DNA of 64,000 nt from DATBSK01 sp964532485. Its GTDB lineage: Bacteria > Actinomycetota > Acidimicrobiia > IMCC26256 > PALSA-555. The stretch spans positions 1 through 64,000 of the forward strand of contig CAZHKE010000003.1 of the NCBI GenBank assembly GCA_964532485.1. The letters run 5' to 3'. The number at the start of each line of letters is the position of its first letter. The stretch's first letter is position 1. A program made the translations under genes and the position numbers. A model generated the notes under the pieces. That model was not told the origin of the DNA. It saw nothing but the letters and a program-made list of their open reading frames with translations, and ran no database searches. This document shows, in pieces, positions 1 to 8,054 of this stretch.

Positions 1-1
1 G

Positions 2-154
2 GGCGAGAACGGACACATTCAGGGAGCGTTCTACGCAACGGGTCACGAACCCGGCTGCCTGCGACGGATGACGGCGAAAGGTTATGAGGTGCCGGGGGGG
101 ATGTTCGTCGCTCGGGAATTGGCGACCGGCATGGAGTACACGCCGGCCGAGTAG
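2..154 (+). CDS. C-terminal fragment of an unrecognised protein (cut by window edge)
   Basis: An open frame runs in from the window edge and stops at TAG 152-154, giving 50 residues and no start codon. It contains GHIQGAFYATGHEPG and VPGGMFVARE and ends in EYTPAE. I do not recognise the family. It is not the missing front half of the glycine dehydrogenase that follows, because it ends in a stop and shows none of that enzyme's motifs. The GC-rich codon choice fits a real gene, but a chance open frame cannot be excluded at this length. Confidence 0.4.
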   Translation, partial: GENGHIQGAFYATGHEPGCLRRMTAKGYEVPGGMFVARELATGMEYTPAE

Positions 155-170
155 TTCTGCAACGATCTCG

Positions 171-212
171 ATCAACCATCAACCATCAACCATCAACCAT
201 CAACCATCAACC
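171..212 (+). repeat. Six perfect tandem copies of the 7-mer ATCAACC
   Basis: Six exact copies of ATCAACC follow one another, then a decayed copy and a C-run that ends directly at the ATG of the gcvP fragment. The repeat is AT-richer than its surroundings and sits where the front half of gcvP should be. It could be a real microsatellite-like tract at a recombination point or the site of an assembly misjoin. Confidence 0.9.
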
Positions 213-220
213 ATCCCCCC

Positions 221-1558
221 ATGTCCACACACGCGATTCCACCTCGGCCGGAGTTCGCCGCGATCCACCCGTTCGCGCCCCTCGAGCAGGCCGCCGGGTA
301 CCTCCAGCTCTTCGACGAGCTCGAGCACTGGCTCTGCGAGATCACCGGCTACGACGCGGTGTCGCTGCAACCCAACGCGGGCTCGCAGGGCGAGCTGGCG
401 GGCCTGCTCGCGATCAAGGCGTACCACGAGAGCCGCGACGACCACGACCGCGACGTGTGCTTGATCCCGGCGTCGGCGCACGGCACGAACGCCGCCAGCG
501 CGGTGATGGCCGGCATGCGTGTGATCGTCGTGGCGACCGATGACCACGGGAACGTCGACGTCGACGACCTCGAGGTGAAGGTCCACGACCACCATGGCGC
601 GCTCGCCGCGCTCATGATCACGTACCCGTCGACGCACGGCGTCTTCGAGGAGCACATCGGCGACATCTGCGCGACCGTGCACGAGCACGGAGGCCAGGTG
701 TACCTCGACGGCGCGAACCTCAACGCGCTCGTCGGTGTCGCGAAGCCGGGAGCGTTCGGCGCCGACGTGTCGCACCTCAACCTGCACAAGACGTTCTGCA
801 TCCCCCACGGCGGGGGAGGGCCCGGCGTCGGGCCCGTCGTCGTGCGCCAGCACCTCGCACCGTTCCTTCCGAACCACCCGATGCGCCCCGAGGCCGGCCC
901 CGCCACGGGCGTCGGGCCCGTCGCGGCAGCACCGTGGGGCTCGGCGGGGATCCTGCCGATCTCGTGGGCATACATCGCGATGATGGGCGGCGACGGGCTC
1001 CGTCACGCCACGGCCACCGCGATCCTCAACGCCAACTACGTCGCGACGCGCCTCGCCCCGCACTACCCGGTGCTCTACACCGGCAGCAACGACCTCGTCG
1101 CGCACGAGTGCATCCTCGACCTGCGGCCGATCACCCACGACACCGGCGTGACGGCCGAGGACGTCGCGAAGCGGCTCATCGACTTCGGCTTCCACGCCCC
1201 GACGATGTCGTTCCCCGTCGCCGGGACGCTCATGGTCGAGCCCACCGAGTCCGAGTCGAAGCACGAGCTCGACCGGTTCTGCGACGCCATGGTCGCGATC
1301 CGCGACGAGATCCGACGCGTCGAGCGAGGGGAGTGGTCGGTCGCCGACAGCCCCCTGCGCCACGCCCCCCACACCGCCGCGGACGTGGCCACCGATTCCT
1401 GGAAGCGCAGCTACCCCCGCGAGATCGGTGCCCTTCCCGCAGGCATCGGCTTCGATGCCGGTGACAAGTACTGGCCCCCGGTGGGGCGCATCGACAACGC
1501 CTACGGCGACCGCAACCTGATGTGCGCGTGCCCACCGATCGAGGCCTTCGAGGACTGA
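221..1558 (+). pseudogene. gcvP: Glycine dehydrogenase (P protein), C-terminal half only
   Basis: GcvP is the PLP-dependent decarboxylase of the glycine cleavage system. The 445 residues here match only the C-terminal half of the usual protein of about 950 residues. They start near the PEFAAIHPF segment and run to the end. The PLP lysine is Lys190 in HLNLHKTFC, followed by a glycine-rich loop (GGGGPG). SASAHGTN-type, YPSTHGV and PTESESK segments are also intact. No half-site from the N-terminal domain is present upstream, and the ATG at 221 has no ribosome binding site, only a C-run after a 7-bp repeat. A two-gene gcvPA/gcvPB arrangement was considered, but gcvPB normally carries more sequence before this point and gcvPA is not upstream. 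The fragment is either a truncated gene or an assembly junction. Confidence 0.85.
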
Positions 1559-1683
1559 CTCCCGGCCCCCGCTTGGCCGGCACCGGTCAGCCTCGTGCCT
1601 CCACCTACCTCGGTTCGTGCCTCTCGTTCTGTCGACACGCCGACGCCGGAGGCGCCAGGCGTAGTTGACATAACGTGGATTCT

Positions 1684-1706
1684 CGGCATCTTCTCCGGAG
1701 ATGCCG
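1684..1706 (+). promoter_or_regulatory. 8-bp stem-loop ahead of the exosortase block
   Basis: CGGCATCT (1684-1691) pairs perfectly with AGATGCCG (1699-1706) across a 7-base loop. No T-run follows, so it is a poor intrinsic terminator. A TTGACA hexamer lies at 1665-1670 just upstream, but no good -10 box stands at the right distance. A role as leader structure or operator for the downstream genes is inference. Confidence 0.4.
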
Positions 1707-1738
1707 GTTGGCGAGTTGGCGAGTTGGCGAGTTGGAGG
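1707..1738 (+). repeat. Tandem repeat of GTTGGCGA, three perfect copies plus one decayed
   Basis: GTTGGCGA occurs at 1707-1714, 1715-1722 and 1723-1730, with a changed copy to 1738. It lies between the stem-loop and the probable start of the secreted protein at 1818. The rest of 1559-1817 holds nothing I can name. An in-frame ATG at 1701 would make these repeats coding, but the result would put a repetitive tail in front of a good signal peptide, so I treat them as leader DNA. Confidence 0.75.
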
Positions 1739-1817
1739 GTCAAGCATCCAGGTCGACCCGCCGAACCCCACAGAGAACGTGTCGGTGCAACCGAACCCGG
1801 AAGGGCCACTCGACGAC

Positions 1818-2351
1818 ATGGCGCGAATCGCACGGCGGGCTGGGAGCGTGCCGGTGGACACGAGGATCCGCAGCGTCGCTGCTGTGGTCGTCGGGTTGGC
1901 CGCGCTCATCGGCGGCGTCGTCTCGACCACTGCCCCGGCGGGCGCTCAGGCGGAGCCCGACGTCGTCCCGATCGTCGAGTGCAGCTTCCTCGACCCCGGC
2001 ACGGGGATGTACAACACGGTCTGGGGCTACCAGAACGTGACGCATGGGCCCAAGAACGACACCGTCGTCCCGGTGGGAGCCACGAACAGCTTCGACAACC
2101 CGGGCGCGAACGCCGGCCAGCCGACTGCGTTCAAGCCGGGTCGCGCGCAGAGCGCCTTCGTCGTGACGCACAAGGGCCCGAGCACCTGGACGCTGACCGC
2201 ACAGGCCGCGACCGCGCCGGGCACGCCCTGCAGCACGAACCCCGTGCCGATCGCGTCCAGCGGGATCCCCGGCATCGTGACCCTCGCCGCGGTGACCGTG
2301 ATGCTCGCCACGGTGCTGTGGTGGCGCACCCGGCGTGCGCGCCGGGCGTGA
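1818..2351 (+). CDS. Secreted protein with exosortase-type C-terminal anchor (probable exosortase substrate)
   Basis: This is a 177-residue exported protein. Residues 1-45 form a signal peptide: basic start (ARIARRAG), hydrophobic core, and an APAGAQA cleavage region. The mature part begins with VECSFLDPGTGMYN, then VWGYQN, GQPTAF and STWTLTAQ. From memory this resembles a short module common in surface proteins with sorting signals. Two cysteines could form a disulfide. The tail is tripartite: a short SSGIPG stretch, a transmembrane helix, and a basic end (RTRRARRA), as in PEP-CTERM-like sorting signals. The exosortase is two genes downstream in the same block. ATG 1818 is chosen because it gives a normal signal peptide; ATG 1701 would add a repeat-encoded extension. 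That this protein is the substrate is inference from the tail and the neighbourhood. Confidence 0.65.
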   Translation: MARIARRAGSVPVDTRIRSVAAVVVGLAALIGGVVSTTAPAGAQAEPDVVPIVECSFLDPGTGMYNTVWGYQNVTHGPKNDTVVPVGATNSFDNPGANAGQPTAFKPGRAQSAFVVTHKGPSTWTLTAQAATAPGTPCSTNPVPIASSGIPGIVTLAAVTVMLATVLWWRTRRARRA

Positions 2352-2367
2352 CAGCTCGAGCCAGCTG

Positions 2368-3735
2368 ATGACCGGGGGCACCGCCCACGCCGGCCCGGCC
2401 GGGACGCCGTGGACGCTGCTCCTGCTCGCCGGCGGCATGGCGATCCTCTACGGCGTCCTCGGCGTGCAGGCCGCCAGCAGCGTGATCGTCGGCGGACTGC
2501 TCGTCGTCTTCTCGATCTTCCTCGTGCGGCACCTCGCATTCGCCGCATCCGCGCTGTCCGCCGCGCCCGGCGACATGCGAACCAAGACCGGGTTCGACTT
2601 CGGGTACCGACCGTTCGTGAGCGTGCTCGTGCCGTGTCGGAACGAGGAGCTCGTCATCGAGGGTCTCCTCGGGACGCTGCTCGCGCTCGACTACCCCGAC
2701 GACCGGCACGAGATCATCGTCATCGACGACGGCTCCGACGACGCCACCCGAGAGATCGTCGAGGCCTTCGGACGCGCCCATCCTCGGGTTCGCTGCCTGC
2801 ACCGTGCCCCTGGATCCGGCGGTGGGAAGAGCGGCGCACTGAACGCGGCGCTCACCGTCACGCGTGGCGAGGTCATCGTCGTGTTCGACGCCGATCACAA
2901 GCCCCGTGCGGACGCGCTTCGCCGCCTCGTTCGCCACTTCGCCGACCCGCAGGTCGGCGCCGTGCAGGGGCGCTGCATCGTGCGGAACTCCGGCGAGTCG
3001 CAGCTCGCGCGCACGATCGCAGTCGACTACTACTCCGGCTACCTCGTCAACGAGTACGGGCGCCAGTCGCTCTTCGACCTTCCGGCGTACGGCGGCTCGA
3101 ACTGCGCGGCGCGCGCGTCATGGCTCGAGGCGTTCGGGGGCTGGAACGAGGACACGGTCACCGAGGACACCGATCTGACGTTGCGGCTCGTGCTCGTCGG
3201 CCAGTTCGTCCGGTACGACGTGACGGCGATCGACACCGAAGAGAGCGTCCCGAGCATCCGCCGCTTCTGGCGACAGCGCTACCGCTGGGCGCGGGGGCAC
3301 CAGCAGGCGTGGCGCGAGTACCGCGCCCCCGTGGTGCGCACCAAAGAGCTCTCCGGCGCCCGCAAGATCGAGACGATCATGTTCCTGCTCGTGTACCACG
3401 TGCCGGTCCTGTCCGCGCTCGGGTTGGCGATGGTCTGCCTGCGGGCGGCCGGGATCCTCGACTGGGGCGCCGGGATCGACCTGACACCGGTCGCGACGCT
3501 GCTCTTCCTCGGTCCGCTCCTCGAGCTCGCGGCGGGGCTGATCGTGAGCCGGGCTCCCCGATCCGCCGCGTGGGGCATCCTCCTGTTCCTGCCGATGTTC
3601 GTGATCTTCACGATCGTGTGCGCGATCTCGTGGTTCGACGGCATCGTCGGGAAGCCGTACACGTGGGCCAAGACCCCACGCACCGGGCACGGCCAGGCGC
3701 CACGTGAGCACGCGACGCAGGAGGCCGCGGCGTGA
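2368..3735 (+). CDS. Processive family 2 glycosyltransferase, membrane bound
   Basis: The 455-residue protein is a membrane GT2 enzyme of the polysaccharide synthase type. Two N-terminal membrane helices (about 15-60) precede the catalytic domain, which opens with VSVLVPCRNEE (84-94). The DAD nucleotide-sugar motif lies at 174-176, the TED acid at 265-267 and the QRYRW acceptor motif at 303-307. Several C-terminal helices (about 335-435) follow. It should use a UDP-sugar at the inner membrane face and extend a glycan. The sugar is not predictable, although a UDP-GlcNAc 2-epimerase three genes downstream suggests ManNAc. GTG 2335 is an alternative start overlapping the preceding gene by 17 bp. 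The 3' end overlaps the exosortase start as GTGA, indicating translational coupling. Confidence 0.85.
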   Translation: MTGGTAHAGPAGTPWTLLLLAGGMAILYGVLGVQAASSVIVGGLLVVFSIFLVRHLAFAASALSAAPGDMRTKTGFDFGYRPFVSVLVPCRNEELVIEGLLGTLLALDYPDDRHEIIVIDDGSDDATREIVEAFGRAHPRVRCLHRAPGSGGGKSGALNAALTVTRGEVIVVFDADHKPRADALRRLVRHFADPQVGAVQGRCIVRNSGESQLARTIAVDYYSGYLVNEYGRQSLFDLPAYGGSNCAARASWLEAFGGWNEDTVTEDTDLTLRLVLVGQFVRYDVTAIDTEESVPSIRRFWRQRYRWARGHQQAWREYRAPVVRTKELSGARKIETIMFLLVYHVPVLSALGLAMVCLRAAGILDWGAGIDLTPVATLLFLGPLLELAAGLIVSRAPRSAAWGILLFLPMFVIFTIVCAISWFDGIVGKPYTWAKTPRTGHGQAPREHATQEAAA

Positions 3736-4316
3736 GCGCACACGCGATCAAGGTGATCGTGCGTCTGGTGCTCACGATCGCGATGCCCGTCGTCGTCTTC
3801 GTCGTGCTGCTGGATCCGTGGCGTGGCGCCGAGGCGAGCACGATCTCGACGGTCATGCGGACCGTCGGCGTCGGCGGCGTCAGCGACGCGTACGGCTTCC
3901 GCATCCTGGTGCTGCCGACCTCCGCGACGCCGTTCCTCGCCACCATCAGCCCGTCGTGCTCCGCGCTCGCCGCGATCCTCGCTTTCGCCTCGATCTCGAT
4001 CTTCCTCGTGCGCGGGCAGCGCGGCCGGCGCCTCACCGCGTTCCTCGCCGCATCCCTGCTGGTCCTCTGCTGCAACTTCCTTCGCATCGGCCTCTCGATC
4101 TGGGTCGGCATCCACACCGACGTGCACGGCCTGACGGTCTTCCACGACTGGGTCGGCACCGCGTTCGGGCTCCTCTACGTGCTCGGCGGCTTCACCCTGT
4201 ACCTGTGGATGCTGCTGCCCAGCAACCACCGCCTCATGACCGAGTACCGCCAGGCCAAGCGTCCCGATCGGGTACAACAGGACCTCGTGAGCACCGCCGC
4301 AGGGCCCGATGAGTGA
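3732..4316 (+). CDS. Exosortase/archaeosortase family transpeptidase
   Basis: This is a 194-residue multi-pass membrane protein. The three residues expected of the exosortase active site can be read: Cys76 in SPSCSALAA, Arg118 in CNFLRIGLS, and His138 in FHDWVGTAF. Helices surround each motif. Exosortases cut the C-terminal sorting helix of exported proteins and attach them to a surface carrier, by analogy with sortases. The probable substrate is at 1818-2351 and a glycan synthase lies between them. The sequence is short compared with long proteobacterial exosortases, so it is a minimal form. The start is GTG 3732 inside the stop of the glycosyltransferase. Which exosortase subfamily it belongs to cannot be said without a profile search. 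Confidence 0.8.
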   Translation: MSAHAIKVIVRLVLTIAMPVVVFVVLLDPWRGAEASTISTVMRTVGVGGVSDAYGFRILVLPTSATPFLATISPSCSALAAILAFASISIFLVRGQRGRRLTAFLAASLLVLCCNFLRIGLSIWVGIHTDVHGLTVFHDWVGTAFGLLYVLGGFTLYLWMLLPSNHRLMTEYRQAKRPDRVQQDLVSTAAGPDE

Positions 4317-4827
4317 CGACGTCCGGCTCGGCTTGATCGTCGGCGGCGCCGTCGCGGTGCTCGTCGCGATCGTCTGGCGCTTCGCCGTGCTGCGACGCCG
4401 CCGACGTCGGGTCGGCCGCGGCCTCGAAGCCCAGGACCCCCAGGAGCGTGCACGCGCGGGGATCGCACTCGTGGACGGAGGGCTCCATCGATCGGCGCGG
4501 CCGCTCCTGGCACACGTCGCCCGCGAGCCGGATGCCCGCGTCCGGCACGCGATCGCGCTCGCCGTCGCACGGCGGCAGTGGGAGCCCGTCGACAGCAAGC
4601 AGGTGACGCAGCTGCGTGAATGGGCGTCGCTCGAGCTCGAGCAGCAGGGCGAGCCCGTCCACGGCTTCGGACCCGCGGTGACGCGGCTCTCCGACATGGG
4701 CGGGCCCCGTCTTCCGGGGCCGTCTCCGGCGGCCCCCGATCCGGACCCGGCCTCTCCCGAGCCCGCTCCCGCGCGTGAGCACGACGGCGTGAGCTGGCAA
4801 GCGCCCGACGCGGGCGGGTCCGAGTGA
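4309..4827 (+). CDS. Small membrane-anchored protein with a HEAT-like cytoplasmic part
   Basis: The 172-residue protein has one N-terminal transmembrane helix (about 7-28) and an arginine cluster after it, so most of the chain is cytoplasmic. Residues 35-110 are helical with alanine/arginine-rich turns (RPLLAHVARE, ARVRHAIALA) that look like one or two HEAT-type repeats. The C-terminal 50 residues are proline-rich and disordered. No catalytic motif is visible. Its ATG overlaps the exosortase stop by 8 bp and its end overlaps the ATP-grasp gene as GTGA. A scaffold or partner role for the exosortase block is a guess from position only. Confidence 0.6.
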   Translation: MSDDVRLGLIVGGAVAVLVAIVWRFAVLRRRRRRVGRGLEAQDPQERARAGIALVDGGLHRSARPLLAHVAREPDARVRHAIALAVARRQWEPVDSKQVTQLREWASLELEQQGEPVHGFGPAVTRLSDMGGPRLPGPSPAAPDPDPASPEPAPAREHDGVSWQAPDAGGSE

Positions 4828-5777
4828 CGCGGGTCCTCGTCACCGGCGCGGGGGGTGCGGCGGGCGTCGCGGTCCTGCGTGCGCTCGCCGCGTCGGGTCA
4901 GCAGACGATCGGCGCCGATCCCGATCCCCTGGCGGCGGGACGTCGCCTCGCCGACGCCGAGCTCTCCGTGCCGCTCGCGACCGATCCTTCGTTCGGTGCG
5001 ACGATCACCGACGCGGTGTCGGCGCACGCGGTCGACGCGATCGTGTGCACCGTCTCCGAGGAGATGCCCGCCCTGTGGGCGGTCCTCCCGCGGCTCGCCT
5101 CGGCGGGCGCGCACCTGTGGCTCTCCCCCGTCGACGCGGTGGAGGCCTGCATCGACAAGGAGCGCTTCGCGAAGGTCGCGACGGCGGCCGGCCTGCCGGC
5201 ACCGGCCACGGGGATCGGCACCGCAGACGGTGTGGCCGGCCCTTGGGTGGTCAAGCCCAGGTTCGGGCGCGGCTCGCGCGACGTCCACCGCGTCGACACG
5301 ATCGATGCGCTCGAGGTCGCGCTGCGCGCGACGCCAGATCCGATCGTGCAGACCCGCTGTCCCGGACAGGAGTTCACGGTCGACGTCCTCGTCGGCCGTG
5401 AGGGCGAGGTCCTCGCTGCGGTGCCGCGGTGGCGCCTCGAGACGAAGGCCGGCATCAGCTCGAAGGGCGTGACCTTCTCCGACGCTCGAATCTCGGAGCT
5501 CGTACGGGCGACGGTCGCGGCGTTCGCGCTCGAGGGTGCCGTCAACATCCAGGGCTTCGCGTCCGACGACCCGGCCGCGCCGGTGCTGCTCGTCGAGGTG
5601 AACCCGCGCTTCTCCGGCGGACTCCCCCTCTCCCTCGCCGCGGGTGCCGACCTCGTGGGCGAGTTCCTGCGGGGCACCCTCGGTGCGCCCATCCGGCGCG
5701 ACCGCCTCCAGCACCGCGACGGTGTCGCGATGACGCGCTATCTCGCGGAGATCTTCACCGAACGTGACCCTCCGTGA
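4824..5777 (+). CDS. ATP-grasp enzyme, carbamoyl-phosphate synthase large-chain type
   Basis: The 317-residue protein starts with a nucleotide-binding-like fold (VLVTGAGGAAG, residues 4-14). It then has an ATP-grasp core: PWVVKPRFGRGSRDV near 145, QEFTVDVLV near 185, and the metal-binding VEVNPRFSGG near 257. Such enzymes join a carboxylate to an amine or other nucleophile with ATP hydrolysis. The exact substrate is unknown. Sitting between an exosortase and a UDP-GlcNAc 2-epimerase, it may modify a sugar or the carrier to which the exported protein is attached; that is inference. It is coupled on both sides by GTGA overlaps. Confidence 0.75.
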   Translation: MTRVLVTGAGGAAGVAVLRALAASGQQTIGADPDPLAAGRRLADAELSVPLATDPSFGATITDAVSAHAVDAIVCTVSEEMPALWAVLPRLASAGAHLWLSPVDAVEACIDKERFAKVATAAGLPAPATGIGTADGVAGPWVVKPRFGRGSRDVHRVDTIDALEVALRATPDPIVQTRCPGQEFTVDVLVGREGEVLAAVPRWRLETKAGISSKGVTFSDARISELVRATVAAFALEGAVNIQGFASDDPAAPVLLVEVNPRFSGGLPLSLAAGADLVGEFLRGTLGAPIRRDRLQHRDGVAMTRYLAEIFTERDPP

Positions 5778-6928
5778 GGATCCTCGTCCCGTTCGGGACT
5801 CGCCCGGAGATCGTGAAGCTCGGCCCGGTGGTGAGGGCGCTCGACGACTCGGGCGACGCGGTCGTGACCGTGGCGACCGGGCAGCACGACGAACCGCTGC
5901 TCGCCGATGCCTTCTTCACCGATCTCGCGCTCGCGCCGACCGTGCGCCACCGTCTCCCCGCCGGTCAGGGATCTCGCATGGGCGCACTGGTCGAGCACGC
6001 CTACGCCGACGTGGCCACGCACGTGCCCGACGCGCTGATCGTGCTCGGCGACACCAACACCGTCCCCGCGTACGCGCTCGCGGCACGCCGGGCGGGAGTG
6101 CCGATCGCACATCTCGAGGCCGGGCTGCGCTCATTCAACCCGCGCTCGCTCGAAGAGGTGAACCGGGCCGTGGCGGCCGCGACCGCGTCGCTGCACCTGG
6201 CGCCGACCGCGCTCGCCGCGACGTTCCTCCGACGAGCAGGCCACGACGGCGACCGGATCCAGGTCGTCGGCAACCCGATCACCGACGTGCTCCGGCAGCT
6301 CGCTCCACCGGCGCGGGCGATCGGTGAGCGCTCCGGCGTGCTGGTCACGGCGCACCGCGCCACCAACGTCGACGACCCGGAACGGCTCGCCCGGTTGACG
6401 ACGCTCGTCGAGCGTCTGGCGGCCGAGCTTCCGCCCGTGCGGTTCCCGCTGCACCCGCGCACTCGCGATCGCCTCGCAGATGCCGGGCTGCTCGATGGCC
6501 TGGCGGCCACGCCCGGCCTGTCGCTCGAGGACCCGCTGCGCTACCCCGAGATGCTCACCGCCGTGGCCGACGCCCTGATCGTCGTCACCGACTCGGGCGG
6601 TCTCCAGGAGGAGGCGTCGTGGTTCGGCGTCCCGGTCGTCGTCCTGCGGACGTCGACGCCGCGCTGGGAGGGCGTCGTCTCCGGCAGCACGCATCTCGTC
6701 GGTCTCGAGGTCGAGCGGGCCATCGCCGCGATCCGGATGCTCACGACACCCCGGGAGCTCGACCGCGTCGCGGCGCTCCCCTGCCCGTACGGCGACGGTC
6801 ATGTCGGCCCGCGTGTCGTCGAGGCCGTCCACGACGCATCCGACCGGGGGCTCCTCACGCTCGCGGAGCCTCCGCTCACCTCCGACCTGCCCGCTGCTGT
6901 CACCGACGCGCTCGAGCTCGCGCGGTGA
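5774..6928 (+). CDS. wecB: UDP-N-acetylglucosamine 2-epimerase (non-hydrolysing)
   Basis: The enzyme interconverts UDP-GlcNAc and UDP-ManNAc in the cytoplasm. Its 384 residues are the normal family length. The opening RILVPFGTRPE, the AHLEAGLRSF segment, the VTAHRATN motif near 193 and the VTDSGGLQEEA motif near 272 are all present, as expected for the WecB/MnaA fold. It is coupled by GTGA to the ATP-grasp gene upstream and to the HAD gene downstream. In this block it probably supplies a ManNAc-type donor for the glycan made by the GT2 enzyme at 2368-3735. Confidence 0.92.
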   Translation: MRILVPFGTRPEIVKLGPVVRALDDSGDAVVTVATGQHDEPLLADAFFTDLALAPTVRHRLPAGQGSRMGALVEHAYADVATHVPDALIVLGDTNTVPAYALAARRAGVPIAHLEAGLRSFNPRSLEEVNRAVAAATASLHLAPTALAATFLRRAGHDGDRIQVVGNPITDVLRQLAPPARAIGERSGVLVTAHRATNVDDPERLARLTTLVERLAAELPPVRFPLHPRTRDRLADAGLLDGLAATPGLSLEDPLRYPEMLTAVADALIVVTDSGGLQEEASWFGVPVVVLRTSTPRWEGVVSGSTHLVGLEVERAIAAIRMLTTPRELDRVAALPCPYGDGHVGPRVVEAVHDASDRGLLTLAEPPLTSDLPAAVTDALELAR

Positions 6929-7695
6929 CACCGCACGGCGCACGCCGTCTCGTCACGACCGTCTGCTTCGACCTCGACGACACGCTGTATCCCCAGTCCG
7001 AGTGGCTCAGGGGCGCGTGGGCTGCCGTCGCGCGGCGCGCCGCGCTCGACGGCGTGGAGCCGCGCTCACTGGAAGCAGCGCTCGCCGAGATCGCGGCCCA
7101 GGGATCCGACCGGGGGGGCATCATCGATCGCGCGCTCGCACGAGTCGGCGCGGCCGATGTCGACGTCGCACCGCTCGTCGAGGCGTTCCGTGCCCACCGG
7201 CCTTCGGCGCTCGCGCCGTATCCCGGCACACGTGACGCGCTCGTCGAGATCGCCTCGCGCGTCCCACTGGGGCTCATCTCGGACGGTGATCCGGTCATCC
7301 AGCGCAACAAGCTCGGAGCGCTCGGCCTCGACGACCTGTTCTCGGTGTGCGTCTGGAGCGACGAGCACGGTCGCCGGCACCGCAAGCCCGATCCGCTCCC
7401 CTTCCGCATCGCGCTCGAACGGCTCGGGTGCGACGCGACCGACGCGGTGTACGTCGGTGACCGTCCCGAGAAGGACGTCGCAGGCGCAGTCGGAGCCGGG
7501 ATGCGCGCGATCCGCGTGCAAGCAGGGGAATGGGCGAGCCAACCCGACGACGACCGCGCGTGGGCTTCTGTGACGACGGTCGTCGCCGCGTGCGCGTGGC
7601 TCCGGCCGCTGCTTCGATCGCCGATGCCGGCGCGTCAGGGCGCCAGCACGTCGACGTCGACGAGGAGCTCGAACAGTCCCGGCGCGAGCCGGTAG
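6925..7695 (+). CDS. HAD-superfamily hydrolase
   Basis: This is a 256-residue phosphatase-like protein. The nucleophile motif is FDLDDTLYP (about 15-23), motif II is the serine of LISDGDP near 117, and motif IV is VGDRPEKD near 180. A helical cap lies between motifs I and II. The substrate is not predictable; a sugar phosphate or nucleotide is plausible beside the epimerase. GTG 6925 overlaps the epimerase stop. The last 20 or so residues (serine/threonine-rich, from about position 7635) are antisense to the convergent Nudix gene and look non-native, so the ancestral stop may have been lost. Confidence 0.85.
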   Translation: MTPHGARRLVTTVCFDLDDTLYPQSEWLRGAWAAVARRAALDGVEPRSLEAALAEIAAQGSDRGGIIDRALARVGAADVDVAPLVEAFRAHRPSALAPYPGTRDALVEIASRVPLGLISDGDPVIQRNKLGALGLDDLFSVCVWSDEHGRRHRKPDPLPFRIALERLGCDATDAVYVGDRPEKDVAGAVGAGMRAIRVQAGEWASQPDDDRAWASVTTVVAACAWLRPLLRSPMPARQGASTSTSTRSSNSPGASR

Positions 7696-8054
7696 TCGCC
7701 GACGTCCTCGGCCGGGACCCAGAGGGCCTCCGTGGCGTCGTCGCCTGCAGTCACCCGGTCCGGGTCGTCGAGGGGCGTGACCGCGAAGTCGAGGATCACG
7801 AGGTGACCCCCATCCGCTTCGTCGCCCATCCGCTCGACCCACCCGAGGAAGCGATGGACGACGACCCGGAGCCCCGTCTCCTCTGCGGTCTCGCGGACGA
7901 TCGCTTCGTGCAGCGTCTCGTTCGGCTCGACCCGGCCTCCGGGGACCGACCACGTCCCCGCCGCCGGACCGTGGCCACGGCGCACGAGGAGCAGGCGGCC
8001 CTCGTGCAGAGCGACGGCCCCGACGGCCAGCACCGGACCGGCGGGCGCGCTCAC
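7635..8054 (-). CDS. Nudix hydrolase
   Basis: The 139-residue protein carries a full Nudix box (GX5EX7REUXEEXGU), read from GGRVEPNE through RETAEETGL at about residues 39-61. It should hydrolyse a nucleoside diphosphate linked to another group; the substrate is not clear. It begins four bases inside the stop of the upstream acetyltransferase gene (ATGA), so the two are coupled. Its 3' end overlaps the 3' end of the HAD gene on the other strand by 61 bp. Confidence 0.88.
   Translation of the reverse strand: MSAPAGPVLAVGAVALHEGRLLLVRRGHGPAAGTWSVPGGRVEPNETLHEAIVRETAEETGLRVVVHRFLGWVERMGDEADGGHLVILDFAVTPLDDPDRVTAGDDATEALWVPAEDVGDYRLAPGLFELLVDVDVLAP

Noticed and set aside
171..212. Possible CRISPR array from the ATCAACC repeats
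   Set aside because: The copies are only 7 bp, directly adjacent, without spacers.
200..1930. Long minus-strand open frame opposite gcvP
   Set aside because: It is antisense to a clear gcvP fragment and rich in Arg, Val and His from mirrored codons; no motif is visible.
3279..5714. 811-residue minus-strand open frame
   Set aside because: Antisense to the exosortase block; composition is Arg/Ala/Asp-rich and repetitive, typical of shadows in high-GC DNA.
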